Below are positions 37,619 through 45,267 of a DNA stretch of 64,000 nt, piece after piece; the first letter of the stretch is position 1; each line of letters starts with the position of its first letter. The stretch covers positions 1 through 64,000 of the forward strand of contig NZ_SNYO01000008.1 of the NCBI RefSeq assembly GCF_004363095.1, in the 5' to 3' direction. This DNA is from Actinomycetospora succinea (GTDB lineage: Bacteria > Actinomycetota > Actinomycetes > Mycobacteriales > Pseudonocardiaceae). The notes under the pieces are model-generated. The model saw only the letters and a list, made by a program, of their open reading frames with translations. It did no database searches and was not told the DNA's origin. The translations under genes and the position numbers were made by a program.

Positions 37619-37624
37619 TAGGCT
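37619..37624 (+). promoter_or_regulatory. -10 element of the leaderless cyclo-ligase-like gene
   Basis: TAGGCT, 7 bases, then GTG at 37632. Confidence 0.5.
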
Positions 37625-37631
37625 GGAGCGC

Positions 37632-38393
37632 GTGGCACGCCGACACGATGCGGACGCGGGCGGATCGGCCGAGGTCAACGAGGCGAAGGCGGCGATCCGG
37701 CAGCGCGTGTGGGACGCGCTGAAGGACGGGAAGCTCGCGCGGTTCCCGGGTGCGCACGGGCGCATCCCGAACGTGAGTGGGGCCGAGGCCGCCGCGGAGC
37801 GCCTGCGCGAGACCGAGGTCTGGCAGCGCGCGCGGACGCTGAAGTGCAACCCCGACGCGGCGCAGTGGCCGGTGCGCCAGCGCGCGCTGCAGGACGGCAA
37901 GACCGTGTACATGGCCGTGCCGCGCCTCGCCGAGGAGGCGCCGTTCTTCCTGCTCGACCCCGAGCACCTCGCCGACACCCCGCGCAAGGCGTCGTCGATC
38001 AAGGGCGCGTCCCGGTCCGCGCGGACGGTGGCCGTCGAGGACCTCGAGCCCGTCGACCTCGTCGTCACCGGCTGCGTGGCCGTCGCCGAGGACGGCGCCC
38101 GGCTGGGCAAGGGCGGGGGATTCAGCGACCTGGAGTTCGCCGTGGCCAGCCAGGCCGGGCTCGTCGCGCCCGACACCCCGGTGGTCACGACCGTCCACGA
38201 GCAGCAGGTCGTCCCGGTCGGCGACATCCCGGTCACCGACCACGACGTGCGCCTCGACCTCGTCGTCACCGCCGACCGCGTCATCACCTGCACCCGCGAG
38301 GCCCGCCACCCCGGGCGCATCGACTGGGACCAGCTGACCGAGGAGAAGATCGCCGCGATCCCGCTGCTGCAGCGGCTGCGTCCCGGCTCCTGA
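37632..38393 (+). CDS. 5-formyltetrahydrofolate cyclo-ligase family protein
   Basis: A 253-residue protein of the 5-FCL-like fold. The basic N-terminus AKAAIRQRVWDALKDGKLARFPGAHGRIPNVSGAEAAAERL and the motif GARLGKGGGFSDLEFAVASQAGL are characteristic of the MTHFSD/cyclo-ligase-related branch. Classical members close 5-formyl-THF to 5,10-methenyl-THF using ATP. This branch (about 250 residues) is diverged, so the activity is uncertain. It is divergent from the ArsR operon. Confidence 0.8.
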   Translation: MARRHDADAGGSAEVNEAKAAIRQRVWDALKDGKLARFPGAHGRIPNVSGAEAAAERLRETEVWQRARTLKCNPDAAQWPVRQRALQDGKTVYMAVPRLAEEAPFFLLDPEHLADTPRKASSIKGASRSARTVAVEDLEPVDLVVTGCVAVAEDGARLGKGGGFSDLEFAVASQAGLVAPDTPVVTTVHEQQVVPVGDIPVTDHDVRLDLVVTADRVITCTREARHPGRIDWDQLTEEKIAAIPLLQRLRPGS

Positions 38394-38449
38394 GCGCCGG
38401 TTTCGCGAAACGGCACCCACGGGTCCGCGCGGGCGCCCACCGTGGGGGC

Positions 38450-38860
38450 ATGACCGTGACCCCCGAGAACGCCCCGCTCCTGCTCACCGACGACGACGTC
38501 CACGACCGCGTCGCCGCCATCGTCGGCCCCGCCGCCCGCGACGGCTGCGTCTGGCTCATGCTCGTCGACGGCGACCGCCGCCAGACGCCCGTCGTCATCC
38601 CGATCGGCGACTCGCCGCGCCACCCCGAGACCCATCTCGTGGCCGGCCTGCGCGACATGCTCGCCCACCTCGCCGGCCAGCTCGCGACCGACGCCGGCCC
38701 CGGCGCGTGCCTGTTCGCGCTCGAGCGGTTCGGTCCGCGCGAGACCGGGCCGGCCGACGAGGAGTGGGCCCGCGCGCTGCACGGCGCGGCGTCCGGTGCG
38801 GGCCTGGGCACGGTCGGCGTCTTCCTCAGCACGCCGGACGGTGTGCGGCGGGTTCGGTAG
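38450..38860 (+). CDS. conserved hypothetical protein
   Basis: A 136-residue soluble protein, not assigned to a family. It looks like an alpha/beta domain (RDGCVWLMLVDGDRRQTPVVIPIGD...HLVAGLRDMLAHLAG...ACLFALERFGPRETGPADEEWARAL). The last part recalls actinobacterial proteins annotated only as hypothetical. ATG at 38450 follows a GGGGG-rich stretch. It ends 7 bp before the Uma2 gene, so the two may be cotranscribed. Confidence 0.65.
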   Translation: MTVTPENAPLLLTDDDVHDRVAAIVGPAARDGCVWLMLVDGDRRQTPVVIPIGDSPRHPETHLVAGLRDMLAHLAGQLATDAGPGACLFALERFGPRETGPADEEWARALHGAASGAGLGTVGVFLSTPDGVRRVR

Positions 38861-38867
38861 GTGCACC

Positions 38868-39437
38868 ATGAGTGCTGTGACCGAGCTGGCCTCCACCGCG
38901 GCGTACACCGTCGCCGAGCTGCACGCGATGCCCGACGACGGGCGTCGCCGTGAGCTCATCGACGGGATGCTGTTCGTGAGCCCGGCACCCGGGTGGCCGC
39001 ACCAGGAGATGGCGCTGACGCTCTACACGCTGCTGCGGGCCGCGTGTCCGCCGGAGCTGCACGTGCTCGCCGCGCCGTTCGCGGTGACCACCAGCACGGT
39101 CGACGAGGTCCAGCCCGACGTCATCGTCTGCCGCTATGCCGACCTCACCCGGGCGAACCTCCCGGTCGCGCCGGTGCTGGCCGCGGAGGTGGCCTCGCGC
39201 AGCACGCGGTTGCACGACCGCAACACCAAGAAGGCCCACTACGAGCGCCTCGGGGTGCCGTCGTACTGGCTGCTCGACCCGGACGGCGCGGGCGAGCTGG
39301 AGGTGCTCGAGCTCGACGACGCCGGGCGGTACGTCCCCACGGCCCGTGCCGTCGGCGACGAGGTGGTCGCCGCGACCACGCCGTTCCCGGTCACCGTCTC
39401 GCCCGCACGCCTGCTCGACGGCCTGCGCCGTCCCTAG
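38868..39437 (+). CDS. Uma2 family restriction endonuclease-like protein (DUF820)
   Basis: A 189-residue protein of the PD-(D/E)XK superfamily. Typical motifs are RRRELIDGMLFVSPAPGWPHQE, the catalytic core VQPDVIVCR with EVASRSTRLHDRNTKKAHYERLGVPSYWLLDPD. Uma2 proteins occur in many copies in some bacteria; the function is unknown. The ATG at 38868 is used. It overlaps the convergent AbrB gene by 4 bp. Confidence 0.85.
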   Translation: MSAVTELASTAAYTVAELHAMPDDGRRRELIDGMLFVSPAPGWPHQEMALTLYTLLRAACPPELHVLAAPFAVTTSTVDEVQPDVIVCRYADLTRANLPVAPVLAAEVASRSTRLHDRNTKKAHYERLGVPSYWLLDPDGAGELEVLELDDAGRYVPTARAVGDEVVAATTPFPVTVSPARLLDGLRRP

Positions 39438-40507
39438 CTGGTCCGCCGTCCCACGAACCGGGCGAGCAGGGGAGCGACGAGCAGCATCAGCAGCACGCGC
39501 AGCACCTGGACCGCGACGACGGACGTGACGTCGGCGCCCGAGGAGATCGCGGTGGCCAGCACCGCGTACACGCCGCCGGGGGTCGTCGCGAGGTAGCCCT
39601 CGAGCGGGGTCATCCCGGTGGTCCACGACAGCACGAGGCCCAGCCCGGCGCAGATCGCGATCACCGCCAGGATCAATGCCGTCGCCAGCGGGAGGACCCG
39701 GGCCACCGTCACGAGCGCCCGGCGGGTGAACTTCAGGCCGGCCTGCCAGCCGATCGCGGCGTAGGCGAGGTCGACCAGCAGGTTCGGCACGCTCGCCCCG
39801 ACCACCAGCCCGGACATGCTCAGCGCCGCCGCCAGGACCATCGGGCCGAGCAGCGCCCCGGCGGGCACGTGCAGGGCCCGGGCGATCGGGGTGCCGACGA
39901 CCCCGCACCCGATCACCACGAGGATGCCGACCCACCACGGTGCCGTCGGGCCGGCGGCGGGACCCGGACCCGCGTCGACGTGGGTGGCGCCGTAGCCGAC
40001 GACGGCGACCACCGGCATCGTCGCGGTCACCAGCCCGACCCGGACGTACTGCACGACGGAGACGATCCGCTCGTCGCCGCCGAGCTCGGCGCTGATCGCG
40101 ACCAGGCCGGACGCCCCGCCCGCGGTCTGCGCGAGCATCCCCGTCAGCGGCGACACCCCGCGCTGCACGCCCATGACCAGCCCCGCCGCCATGCTCACCA
40201 GCAGCGTCCCGACGCTGATCAGCAGGATCGGGAGCCACTCGGTGGCCACCGCGGCGAGGGTCTCGGGGCGGGCGAGCAGGCCGATCACCACGCCGATGAC
40301 CGCCTGCGCCGAGCCCGTGGCCCAGCGCGGGACCGCGGTGGGCCCGAGACCCGCCAGCGCGACCACCGTCGCCACGACCAGCCCGGCGAACAGCGCCGCC
40401 GACGGGACGGCCAGCGCGGCGAACCCCATGGTCGCCGCGGCCGTCAGCAGCGCGAGCAGCGCCCACCGTGCACCGACGACGGGCCACCTCGCGGGTTGAT
40501 CTGCCAC
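39434..40507 (-). CDS. AbrB-family membrane protein (DUF-type putative transporter)
   Basis: A 357-residue protein with about ten hydrophobic helices in two related halves. The AbrB duplication (PF05145-type) is seen in SPLTGMLAQTAGGASGLVAISAELG and the matching TPLEGYLATTPGGVYAVLATAISSGAD. Substrate and role are unknown. GTG at 40507 fits a TAGGCT box 8 bases upstream that overlaps the stop codon of the upstream MFS gene. Confidence 0.85.
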   Translation of the reverse strand: MADQPARWPVVGARWALLALLTAAATMGFAALAVPSAALFAGLVVATVVALAGLGPTAVPRWATGSAQAVIGVVIGLLARPETLAAVATEWLPILLISVGTLLVSMAAGLVMGVQRGVSPLTGMLAQTAGGASGLVAISAELGGDERIVSVVQYVRVGLVTATMPVVAVVGYGATHVDAGPGPAAGPTAPWWVGILVVIGCGVVGTPIARALHVPAGALLGPMVLAAALSMSGLVVGASVPNLLVDLAYAAIGWQAGLKFTRRALVTVARVLPLATALILAVIAICAGLGLVLSWTTGMTPLEGYLATTPGGVYAVLATAISSGADVTSVVAVQVLRVLLMLLVAPLLARFVGRRTS

Positions 40508-40515
40508 TGCGCGGG

Positions 40516-40521
40516 AGCCTA
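40516..40521 (-). promoter_or_regulatory. -10 element of the leaderless AbrB-like gene
   Basis: Minus-strand TAGGCT, 8 bases, then GTG at 40507. It overlaps the stop codon of the upstream MFS gene. Confidence 0.45.
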
Positions 40522-41682
40522 GGCGTCACCCGCCGCGACGTCGGCGCGCGCGGGCAGGAACGCGGCGAACGCCACGCCGGGCAGGGTCACGGCGGCGATC
40601 GCGAGGAGCCCGGCGACCGGCAGGGCGATCAGCGGCTCGACGAGCAGCACGAGCACCACGCCGCCGAGGTTGCCGGCGAGGAGCAGGAGCGCCGTGGTCG
40701 TGGCGGCGTCGCCCTCGCCGGCGCGGGTCTCCGACCAGTCCAGGGCCACCGGGAGCCCGGCGAGCAGGAAGAACCCCGCGATCGCCAGCACGACCGCGGT
40801 CACCACGAGCCCCGGCCCGGCGGCGATGACGGCGAAGGCCACGATCACCGTGAGCGGGGTCAGGAGCAGGACCGTGCGGCGCCGGTCGTGGCGTGCCGCG
40901 AACCCGGGCACGATCGCGGCGCCCGCGATGCCGGCGACGGTCATCAGGGCGATCAGCGGCCCGCCGGCGTCGGGCAGGCCGAGTCCGCCGAGGAGCACGT
41001 CGAGCCAGGTGGCGACGGCGTTGAAGACCCCGACCCCGACGAACAGCAGGCCGGCGAGCAGCCACAACGTGCGGTCACGGGGGAGCGTGCGGGCGGCCGG
41101 CGCCTCGTCGGGGAACGCCGCCGGCACCCGGAGGGCGAGCAGGGTGGCGATCGCCGCGACGGTGCTGACGGCGGCGCCGAGCGCGAGCAGCGCGCCGACC
41201 CCGCCGGCGGCGACCACCGGCGCGCCGGACAGCGCCGCGACGAGGATGCCGACGAACTGCCCCGCGCTGCCCACGGAGATCGCCGTCGTGCGCTCGGCCG
41301 GCGGGAACCAGCGCGCGGCGACCTTCGTCGTCGCGTTGAGCACGAGCGGCTGGCCCGCCGACATCACGACCTGTCCGGCGAGCACCCAGCCGTAGGCGCC
41401 GGGGTCGACGAGCCGGACGAGCGCGCCGCCGGCGGTGAGCACGGCGCCGAGCCCCAGGGCCGCGCCGAAGCGGCGGTCGGCGAACCGCCCGGCGGGGATC
41501 GCGAGGAGCACGTAGACCAGCGGGTTGACGGCGGCGAGGTTGCCGACCGCGCCGTCGGAGACCCCGAGGGACCGCGCGACCTCGGAGGTGACCGGTGCGA
41601 ACCCGAGCCACAGCAGCTGGGTGGCCGCGACGAGCAGCGTGAACGCCGCCAGGACCGTCCACCGGGCGCGGGAAGGGGACAC
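40519..41682 (-). CDS. MFS transporter
   Basis: A 387-residue, 12-helix major facilitator transporter, of the kind seen in nitrate/cyanate-like or unassigned MFS groups. It has LAAVNPLVYVLLAIPAGRFADRRFGAALGLGA as the motif A region and ISVGSAGQFVGILVAALSGAP in the middle. The longer frame upstream (to 41775) overlaps a palindromic repeat and is not used. The GTG at 41682 is set by the TAGCGT box 8 bases upstream. The substrate is unknown. Confidence 0.85.
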   Translation of the reverse strand: MSPSRARWTVLAAFTLLVAATQLLWLGFAPVTSEVARSLGVSDGAVGNLAAVNPLVYVLLAIPAGRFADRRFGAALGLGAVLTAGGALVRLVDPGAYGWVLAGQVVMSAGQPLVLNATTKVAARWFPPAERTTAISVGSAGQFVGILVAALSGAPVVAAGGVGALLALGAAVSTVAAIATLLALRVPAAFPDEAPAARTLPRDRTLWLLAGLLFVGVGVFNAVATWLDVLLGGLGLPDAGGPLIALMTVAGIAGAAIVPGFAARHDRRRTVLLLTPLTVIVAFAVIAAGPGLVVTAVVLAIAGFFLLAGLPVALDWSETRAGEGDAATTTALLLLAGNLGGVVLVLLVEPLIALPVAGLLAIAAVTLPGVAFAAFLPARADVAAGDA

Positions 41683-41690
41683 GGGGGAGG

Positions 41691-41696
41691 ACGCTA
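41691..41696 (-). promoter_or_regulatory. -10 element of the leaderless MFS gene
   Basis: Minus-strand TAGCGT, 8 bases, then GTG at 41682. Confidence 0.5.
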
Positions 41697-41747
41697 GCCG
41701 TTCGCACAGGCGTTCGAAGGGCGCGTCGCGCAGGCCCGGGCCCGGAT

Positions 41748-41773
41748 GATCATGCGCAACGTGCCCCTCGCGC
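41748..41773 (+). repeat. dispersed palindromic repeat, copy 3 (right arm only)
   Basis: GATCATGCGC, two bases, then CGTGCCCCTCGCGC, identical to copies 1 and 2 except at the two variable positions. The left arm is not recognisable. The element sits in the 5' region of the MFS gene, upstream of its promoter. Confidence 0.6.
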
Positions 41774-41882
41774 ACCGCGGCGTTCCGGCGGCGGGCGCCC
41801 GCCGCCGATCTAGCCGACCGAAGGTGCCCTTCGGTCGGAACCGCAGGCAGAGTGCCTGGTCACCGCGGGGAGGGCCCTCTCC

Positions 41883-41903
41883 TGTCAAAATGACATAATG
41901 TCG
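41883..41903. promoter_or_regulatory. AT-rich TGTCA palindromes
   Basis: TGTCA-AAA-TGACA immediately followed by TAATGTC, so the TGACA half-site is shared by two overlapping inverted pairs. It sits just past the stop of the gene ending at 41905. It could be an operator or a protein-binding site. Confidence 0.35.
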
Positions 41904-41904
41904 A

Positions 41905-42405
41905 TTATCGGATCGAGCGGGTCATGCGGGTGGTCGCCACCAGCAGGCCTACGGTGCACACGGTGAGGGCCAGCGACCGCACCAGGTTCGCGTCGAGCAG
42001 GCTGTCGATGGTCGCCGCGTCCTGACCGATGCGGTCCAGGCGGTCGTGCCTCGGGATCGCCCACGCGACCGTCGACGCGAGCGACGCCAGTCCGCCGGCG
42101 GCGACGACGGCCGCGAGCCGGCGTGGGACCTCCGCCGGCCGGGTCCAGGGAAACGCGGCGCACGCGAGGAACGTCAGGAACCCGGGCACGATCACGACGA
42201 GCGGGATCGCCTGGTTGTACTGCGCGTGGTACGCGAGGAAGTCCTCGGCCGGCACGGCGCGGAACAGCGGATACGACACCATCTGCGCCTGCCAGCCCAC
42301 GCCTGTCGAGTACGCCGTCAGGGCGGTGAGCCCGACGAGGTGGGCGCGGCGCCACGGCGGGGTCCGGCGGACACTGCGCGAGGCCGTGGTGGTCATGGTG
42401 CTCAT
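41905..42405 (-). CDS. DUF1772-like four-helix membrane protein
   Basis: A 166-residue protein with four hydrophobic segments. It resembles the DUF1772/anthrone-oxygenase-like family (LTAYSTGVGWQAQMVSYPLFRAVPAEDFLAYHAQYNQAIPLVVIVPGFLTFLA). The function is unknown. ATG at 42405 follows GGGGAGACC. It is divergent from a TetR gene that probably represses it through the palindrome at 42435-42453. Confidence 0.78.
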   Translation of the reverse strand: MSTMTTTASRSVRRTPPWRRAHLVGLTALTAYSTGVGWQAQMVSYPLFRAVPAEDFLAYHAQYNQAIPLVVIVPGFLTFLACAAFPWTRPAEVPRRLAAVVAAGGLASLASTVAWAIPRHDRLDRIGQDAATIDSLLDANLVRSLALTVCTVGLLVATTRMTRSIR

Positions 42406-42434
42406 GCGGGTCTCCCCTGCGTCGAGTTATTCGG

Positions 42435-42453
42435 TAGAGTGAGACTAACTCTA
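42435..42453. promoter_or_regulatory. TetR-type operator palindrome
   Basis: TAGAGTGAGACTAACTCTA, a 19-base palindrome with an unpaired centre and 16 of 18 symmetric positions matching. It lies in an AT-rich gap between divergent start codons at 42405 and 42475. Confidence 0.65.
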
Positions 42454-42474
42454 ATTGAGCAGGAGTCAAACGAA

Positions 42475-43128
42475 ATGTCCGAGCGACGCCGGTACGACGC
42501 CTCCGGGCGCGAGCGCCAGGCCGCCCTGACCCGCCGGCACATCGCCACGACGGCCGTCGAGCAGTTCGTGGCGCAGGGGTACGCGACGACCACCGTGGCC
42601 TCCGTGGCGAAGGCCGCGGGCGTGTCCGCGCAGACGGTCTACAACGGGTTCGGGACCAAGTCCGCGCTCCTCAAGGAGGGCTACGACGTCCTCATGGCCG
42701 GCGACGGCGACGCGGTGCCGCTGGTGGACCGCCCCGAGGTGCGCGCCCTGTACGCCGACCCCGACCCGGTCGCCTTCCTGCACGGCTACGCCCGGCTGGG
42801 CCGCTCGCTGCTCGACCGCCTCGGCCCGCTCGCGATGCAGATCGCCGCCGGCGCGCTCGCGGGCGACCCGGACCTCGTGGAGCTGCGCGCGACCACCGAC
42901 CGGGAGCGTCTCGTCGGCACCGGCATGGTCGTGGGGCGCCTGGTGGAGCTCGGGGCCCTCTCCCCCGCGCTGGACGCCGACGCCGCCCGCGACCGGCTGT
43001 GGACGCTCAACAGCGTCGAGGTCTGGCACCTGCTCACGGCGACCCGGGGGTGGACCGGGGAGCAGTACGAGGAGTGGATCGGGGACGCGATGTGCTCGTC
43101 CGTCGTGAGGGCCGTGCTGCTCCGCTGA
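42475..43128 (+). CDS. TetR-family regulator
   Basis: A 217-residue repressor. The N-terminal helix-turn-helix (about 18-65) contains RHIATTAVEQFVAQGYATTTVASVAKAAGVSAQTVYNGFGTKSALL. The C-terminal ligand-binding domain is helical. The ATG at 42475 lies 21 bp after the palindrome. It probably controls itself and the divergent DUF1772 gene. Confidence 0.88.
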   Translation: MSERRRYDASGRERQAALTRRHIATTAVEQFVAQGYATTTVASVAKAAGVSAQTVYNGFGTKSALLKEGYDVLMAGDGDAVPLVDRPEVRALYADPDPVAFLHGYARLGRSLLDRLGPLAMQIAAGALAGDPDLVELRATTDRERLVGTGMVVGRLVELGALSPALDADAARDRLWTLNSVEVWHLLTATRGWTGEQYEEWIGDAMCSSVVRAVLLR

Positions 43129-43207
43129 TCGAGATCCGCTCGCCGTCGCCCGCCGACCGGTGAGGCGATCCGATCGGGTGAAGACGTTGAATGGCACACG
43201 ATCGATC

Positions 43208-43226
43208 GACCGTCCGGCGGACGGTC
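43208..43226 (+). terminator. hairpin after the TetR gene
   Basis: GACCGTCC / GGACGGTC, a perfect 8-bp stem with a GGC loop, 79 bp after the TetR stop. Apart from this and the palindrome at 43333-43347, I see nothing in the 276-bp gap before the sigma factor gene. Confidence 0.4.
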
Positions 43227-43332
43227 GCACCGCCGACCGCGCGCCTCCTTCCCTCCGCGCACCCGATCGAGCACGGTGAGGTCACGACCGGGTCGCACAG
43301 CGCGACTTTCATGCTCGCTCTGTGACGGCCCG

Positions 43333-43347
43333 TTCACGATCAGTGAA
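43333..43347. promoter_or_regulatory. palindrome upstream of the sigma factor gene
   Basis: TTCAC-GATCA-GTGAA, 58 bp before the start codon. It may be an operator or part of the promoter of the sigma gene. Confidence 0.35.
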
Positions 43348-43404
43348 TGTCCGGGCGCCGGCCCGGGCGCGCTCGGGGGGAACCGTGAGTGGAGCAGGAC
43401 ATCG

Positions 43405-44070
43405 GTGGGGGCGCCGGTGACCGAGGAATCCGACGAGATCGATCGCCTGGTCGCCGCCGTCGTGGAGGGCGACCGGCGGGCGCTGAACCAGCTGCTCATG
43501 ATCCTGCGGCCCCTGGTCGTGCGGTACTGCCGCTCCCGGCTCGGCGCCGAGCGCGGTGGCGTCGCCGCCGACGACGTCGCCCAGGAGGTGTGCCTGGCGG
43601 TGCTGAAGTCGCTGCCGACCTACACCGACCAGGGCAAGCCCTTCCTCGCCTTCGTGTACGGCATCGCCGCCCACAAGGTCGTCGACGCCCACCGCCACGC
43701 CGGCCGCGACCGCTCCGAGCCCACCGACGACGTGCCCGAGGGGTTCACCGACGCCGTCGGCCCCGAGCAGGCGGCGCTCGAGATGTCCGCCAGCGCGGAG
43801 ATGCGCGAGCTGCTGGCCCAGCTGCCCGCCAAGCAGCGCGAGATCCTCGTCCTCCGCGTCGTCGTGGGGCTCTCCGCCGAGGAGACCGCGCTCGCGGTCG
43901 GCTCGACGCCCGGCGCGGTGCGGGTCGCCCAGCACCGCGCCGTCGCGAAGCTCCGGGGCGTCATGACCGGCGCCGACGACGACCGAGGCCCGGACGACAC
44001 CCCGCCCCGCGGTCTGCTCAGTACACGGGCCGGAGCGGGAACCCGGACCGGGCGTCGGGGCCGAGCTTGA
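43405..44070 (+). CDS. sigD: ECF sigma factor, SigD-like
   Basis: A 221-residue RNA polymerase sigma factor. Region 2 (about 15-95) has DDVAQEVCLAVLKSLPTYTDQGKPFLAFVYGIAAHKVVDAHRHAGRD. Region 4 (about 135-185) has LPAKQREILVLRVVVGLSAEETALAVGSTPGAVRVAQHRAVAKLR. This matches the SigD/ShbA group, which in relatives drives ribosomal, cell-wall or housekeeping sigma genes. The last 53 bp overlap the convergent methyltransferase gene. No RsdA-like anti-sigma gene follows. A GTG at 43417 is an alternative start. Confidence 0.85.
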   Translation: MGAPVTEESDEIDRLVAAVVEGDRRALNQLLMILRPLVVRYCRSRLGAERGGVAADDVAQEVCLAVLKSLPTYTDQGKPFLAFVYGIAAHKVVDAHRHAGRDRSEPTDDVPEGFTDAVGPEQAALEMSASAEMRELLAQLPAKQREILVLRVVVGLSAEETALAVGSTPGAVRVAQHRAVAKLRGVMTGADDDRGPDDTPPRGLLSTRAGAGTRTGRRGRA

Positions 44071-45256
44071 CCCCCAGCACCTGGTGGAGCTGGATGTTGT
44101 TGAGGTCGAAGCCCACCTGGCACGCCGGCATGTAGAGCCGCCACACGCGGGCCCGGCCCTCGCCGGCCTCGGCGACGCACTCGTCCCAGTTCGCCTCGAG
44201 GTTGGCCGACCACCCCGCGAGCGTCTTCGCGTAGTGCTCGCGCAGGTTCTCCTCGTGCCGGATCTCGAAGCCGGCGGCGTTCATCCGGGAGACCAGCCAG
44301 CCGATCGGCAGCAGCTCGCCGTCCGGGAAGACGTAGCGGTCGATGAACGGGTCGGCGTGGGCCCGGTGGTGGGCGTCGGGCCGGGTGATGCAGTGGTTGA
44401 GCAGGCGCCCGCCGGTGCGCAGCTTGCCGTAGAGGAAGCGGAAGTAGCCCGGGATGTTGCGCCGCCCGATGTGCTCGGTGAGCCCGATCGAGCTGACCGC
44501 GTCGAACTCGCCCTCGGTGACGTCGCGGTAGTCGCCGTGACGGATCTCCACGAGGTCGCCCAGCCCGCGGCGCGCGACCTCCTTCTGCGCCCAGTTGGCC
44601 TGGTCACGCGAGAGCGTCACGCCGAGCGCGCGCACCCCGTGGTGCTCGGCGGCGTGCATCGCCATCTGGCCCCAGCCGCAGCCGACGTCGAGCAGCCGCA
44701 TCCCCGGCTCGAGGTGCAGCTTCTCGGCCACCAGCGCGTGCTTGGTGAACTGGGCCTCCTCGAGCGTCGCGGTCTCCGAGGGGTACACCGCGCACGTGTA
44801 GGCCATCGAGGGCCCGAGGACCATCTCGTAGAAGCGGTTCGACACGTCGTAGTGGTGCTCGATCGCGTCGGAGTCGCGGTCCTTGGAGTGCCGCCGACCG
44901 TGCTGGCGGTGCTCCTCGGGCGGCGGGGCGACCCGGTGCTTGAAGCGCAGCGGCGCCAGGCGCGCGGCCATCCGCACGAGCGTCGCCGGCGTCACGTCGG
45001 AGACGGTCAGCTCGCCCATCGCGGTCAGCGCCTCGTAGATGTCGCCGTCCACGTCGAGGTGGCCGGACACGTACGCCCGCGCGAGGCCCAGGGAGTTGGG
45101 CGAGCTCGCGAGGTAGGCGAGTGCGGTCTCGCTGCGCACGTCGACGGTGGCGACGGGGGGCGCGTCCGACGGCGTCGAACTGCTCCCGTCGTAGGCGCGG
45201 ATGGCGACGGGGGCCTGCTCCCCCAGCACCGGTCGGAACATCTCGGCGACCTGCAC
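44018..45256 (-). CDS. tmsB: CFA-type fatty acid methyltransferase (TmsB-like)
   Basis: A 412-residue SAM methyltransferase of the cyclopropane-fatty-acid synthase family. Its closest functional class is probably TmsB/BfaB, which adds a methylene to oleoyl chains of phospholipids at C10. The SAM loop is LLDVGCGWGQMAMHAAEHHG (from residue 188). Other motifs are EHHYDVSNRFYEMVLG and the catalytic region SIGLTEHIGRRN. GTG at 45256 has a GAGGAGG ribosome site. It starts 11 bp after the FAD gene, forming the tmsA-tmsB order. Confidence 0.87.
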   Translation of the reverse strand: MQVAEMFRPVLGEQAPVAIRAYDGSSSTPSDAPPVATVDVRSETALAYLASSPNSLGLARAYVSGHLDVDGDIYEALTAMGELTVSDVTPATLVRMAARLAPLRFKHRVAPPPEEHRQHGRRHSKDRDSDAIEHHYDVSNRFYEMVLGPSMAYTCAVYPSETATLEEAQFTKHALVAEKLHLEPGMRLLDVGCGWGQMAMHAAEHHGVRALGVTLSRDQANWAQKEVARRGLGDLVEIRHGDYRDVTEGEFDAVSSIGLTEHIGRRNIPGYFRFLYGKLRTGGRLLNHCITRPDAHHRAHADPFIDRYVFPDGELLPIGWLVSRMNAAGFEIRHEENLREHYAKTLAGWSANLEANWDECVAEAGEGRARVWRLYMPACQVGFDLNNIQLHQVLGVKLGPDARSGFPLRPVY

Positions 45257-45267
45257 GACGATCCTCC

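Noticed and set aside
41683..41888. N-terminal extension of the MFS transporter, or a small gene, over the palindromic repeat.
   Set aside because: The leaderless promoter box lies inside this stretch and fixes the start at 41682; the extension has no family similarity.
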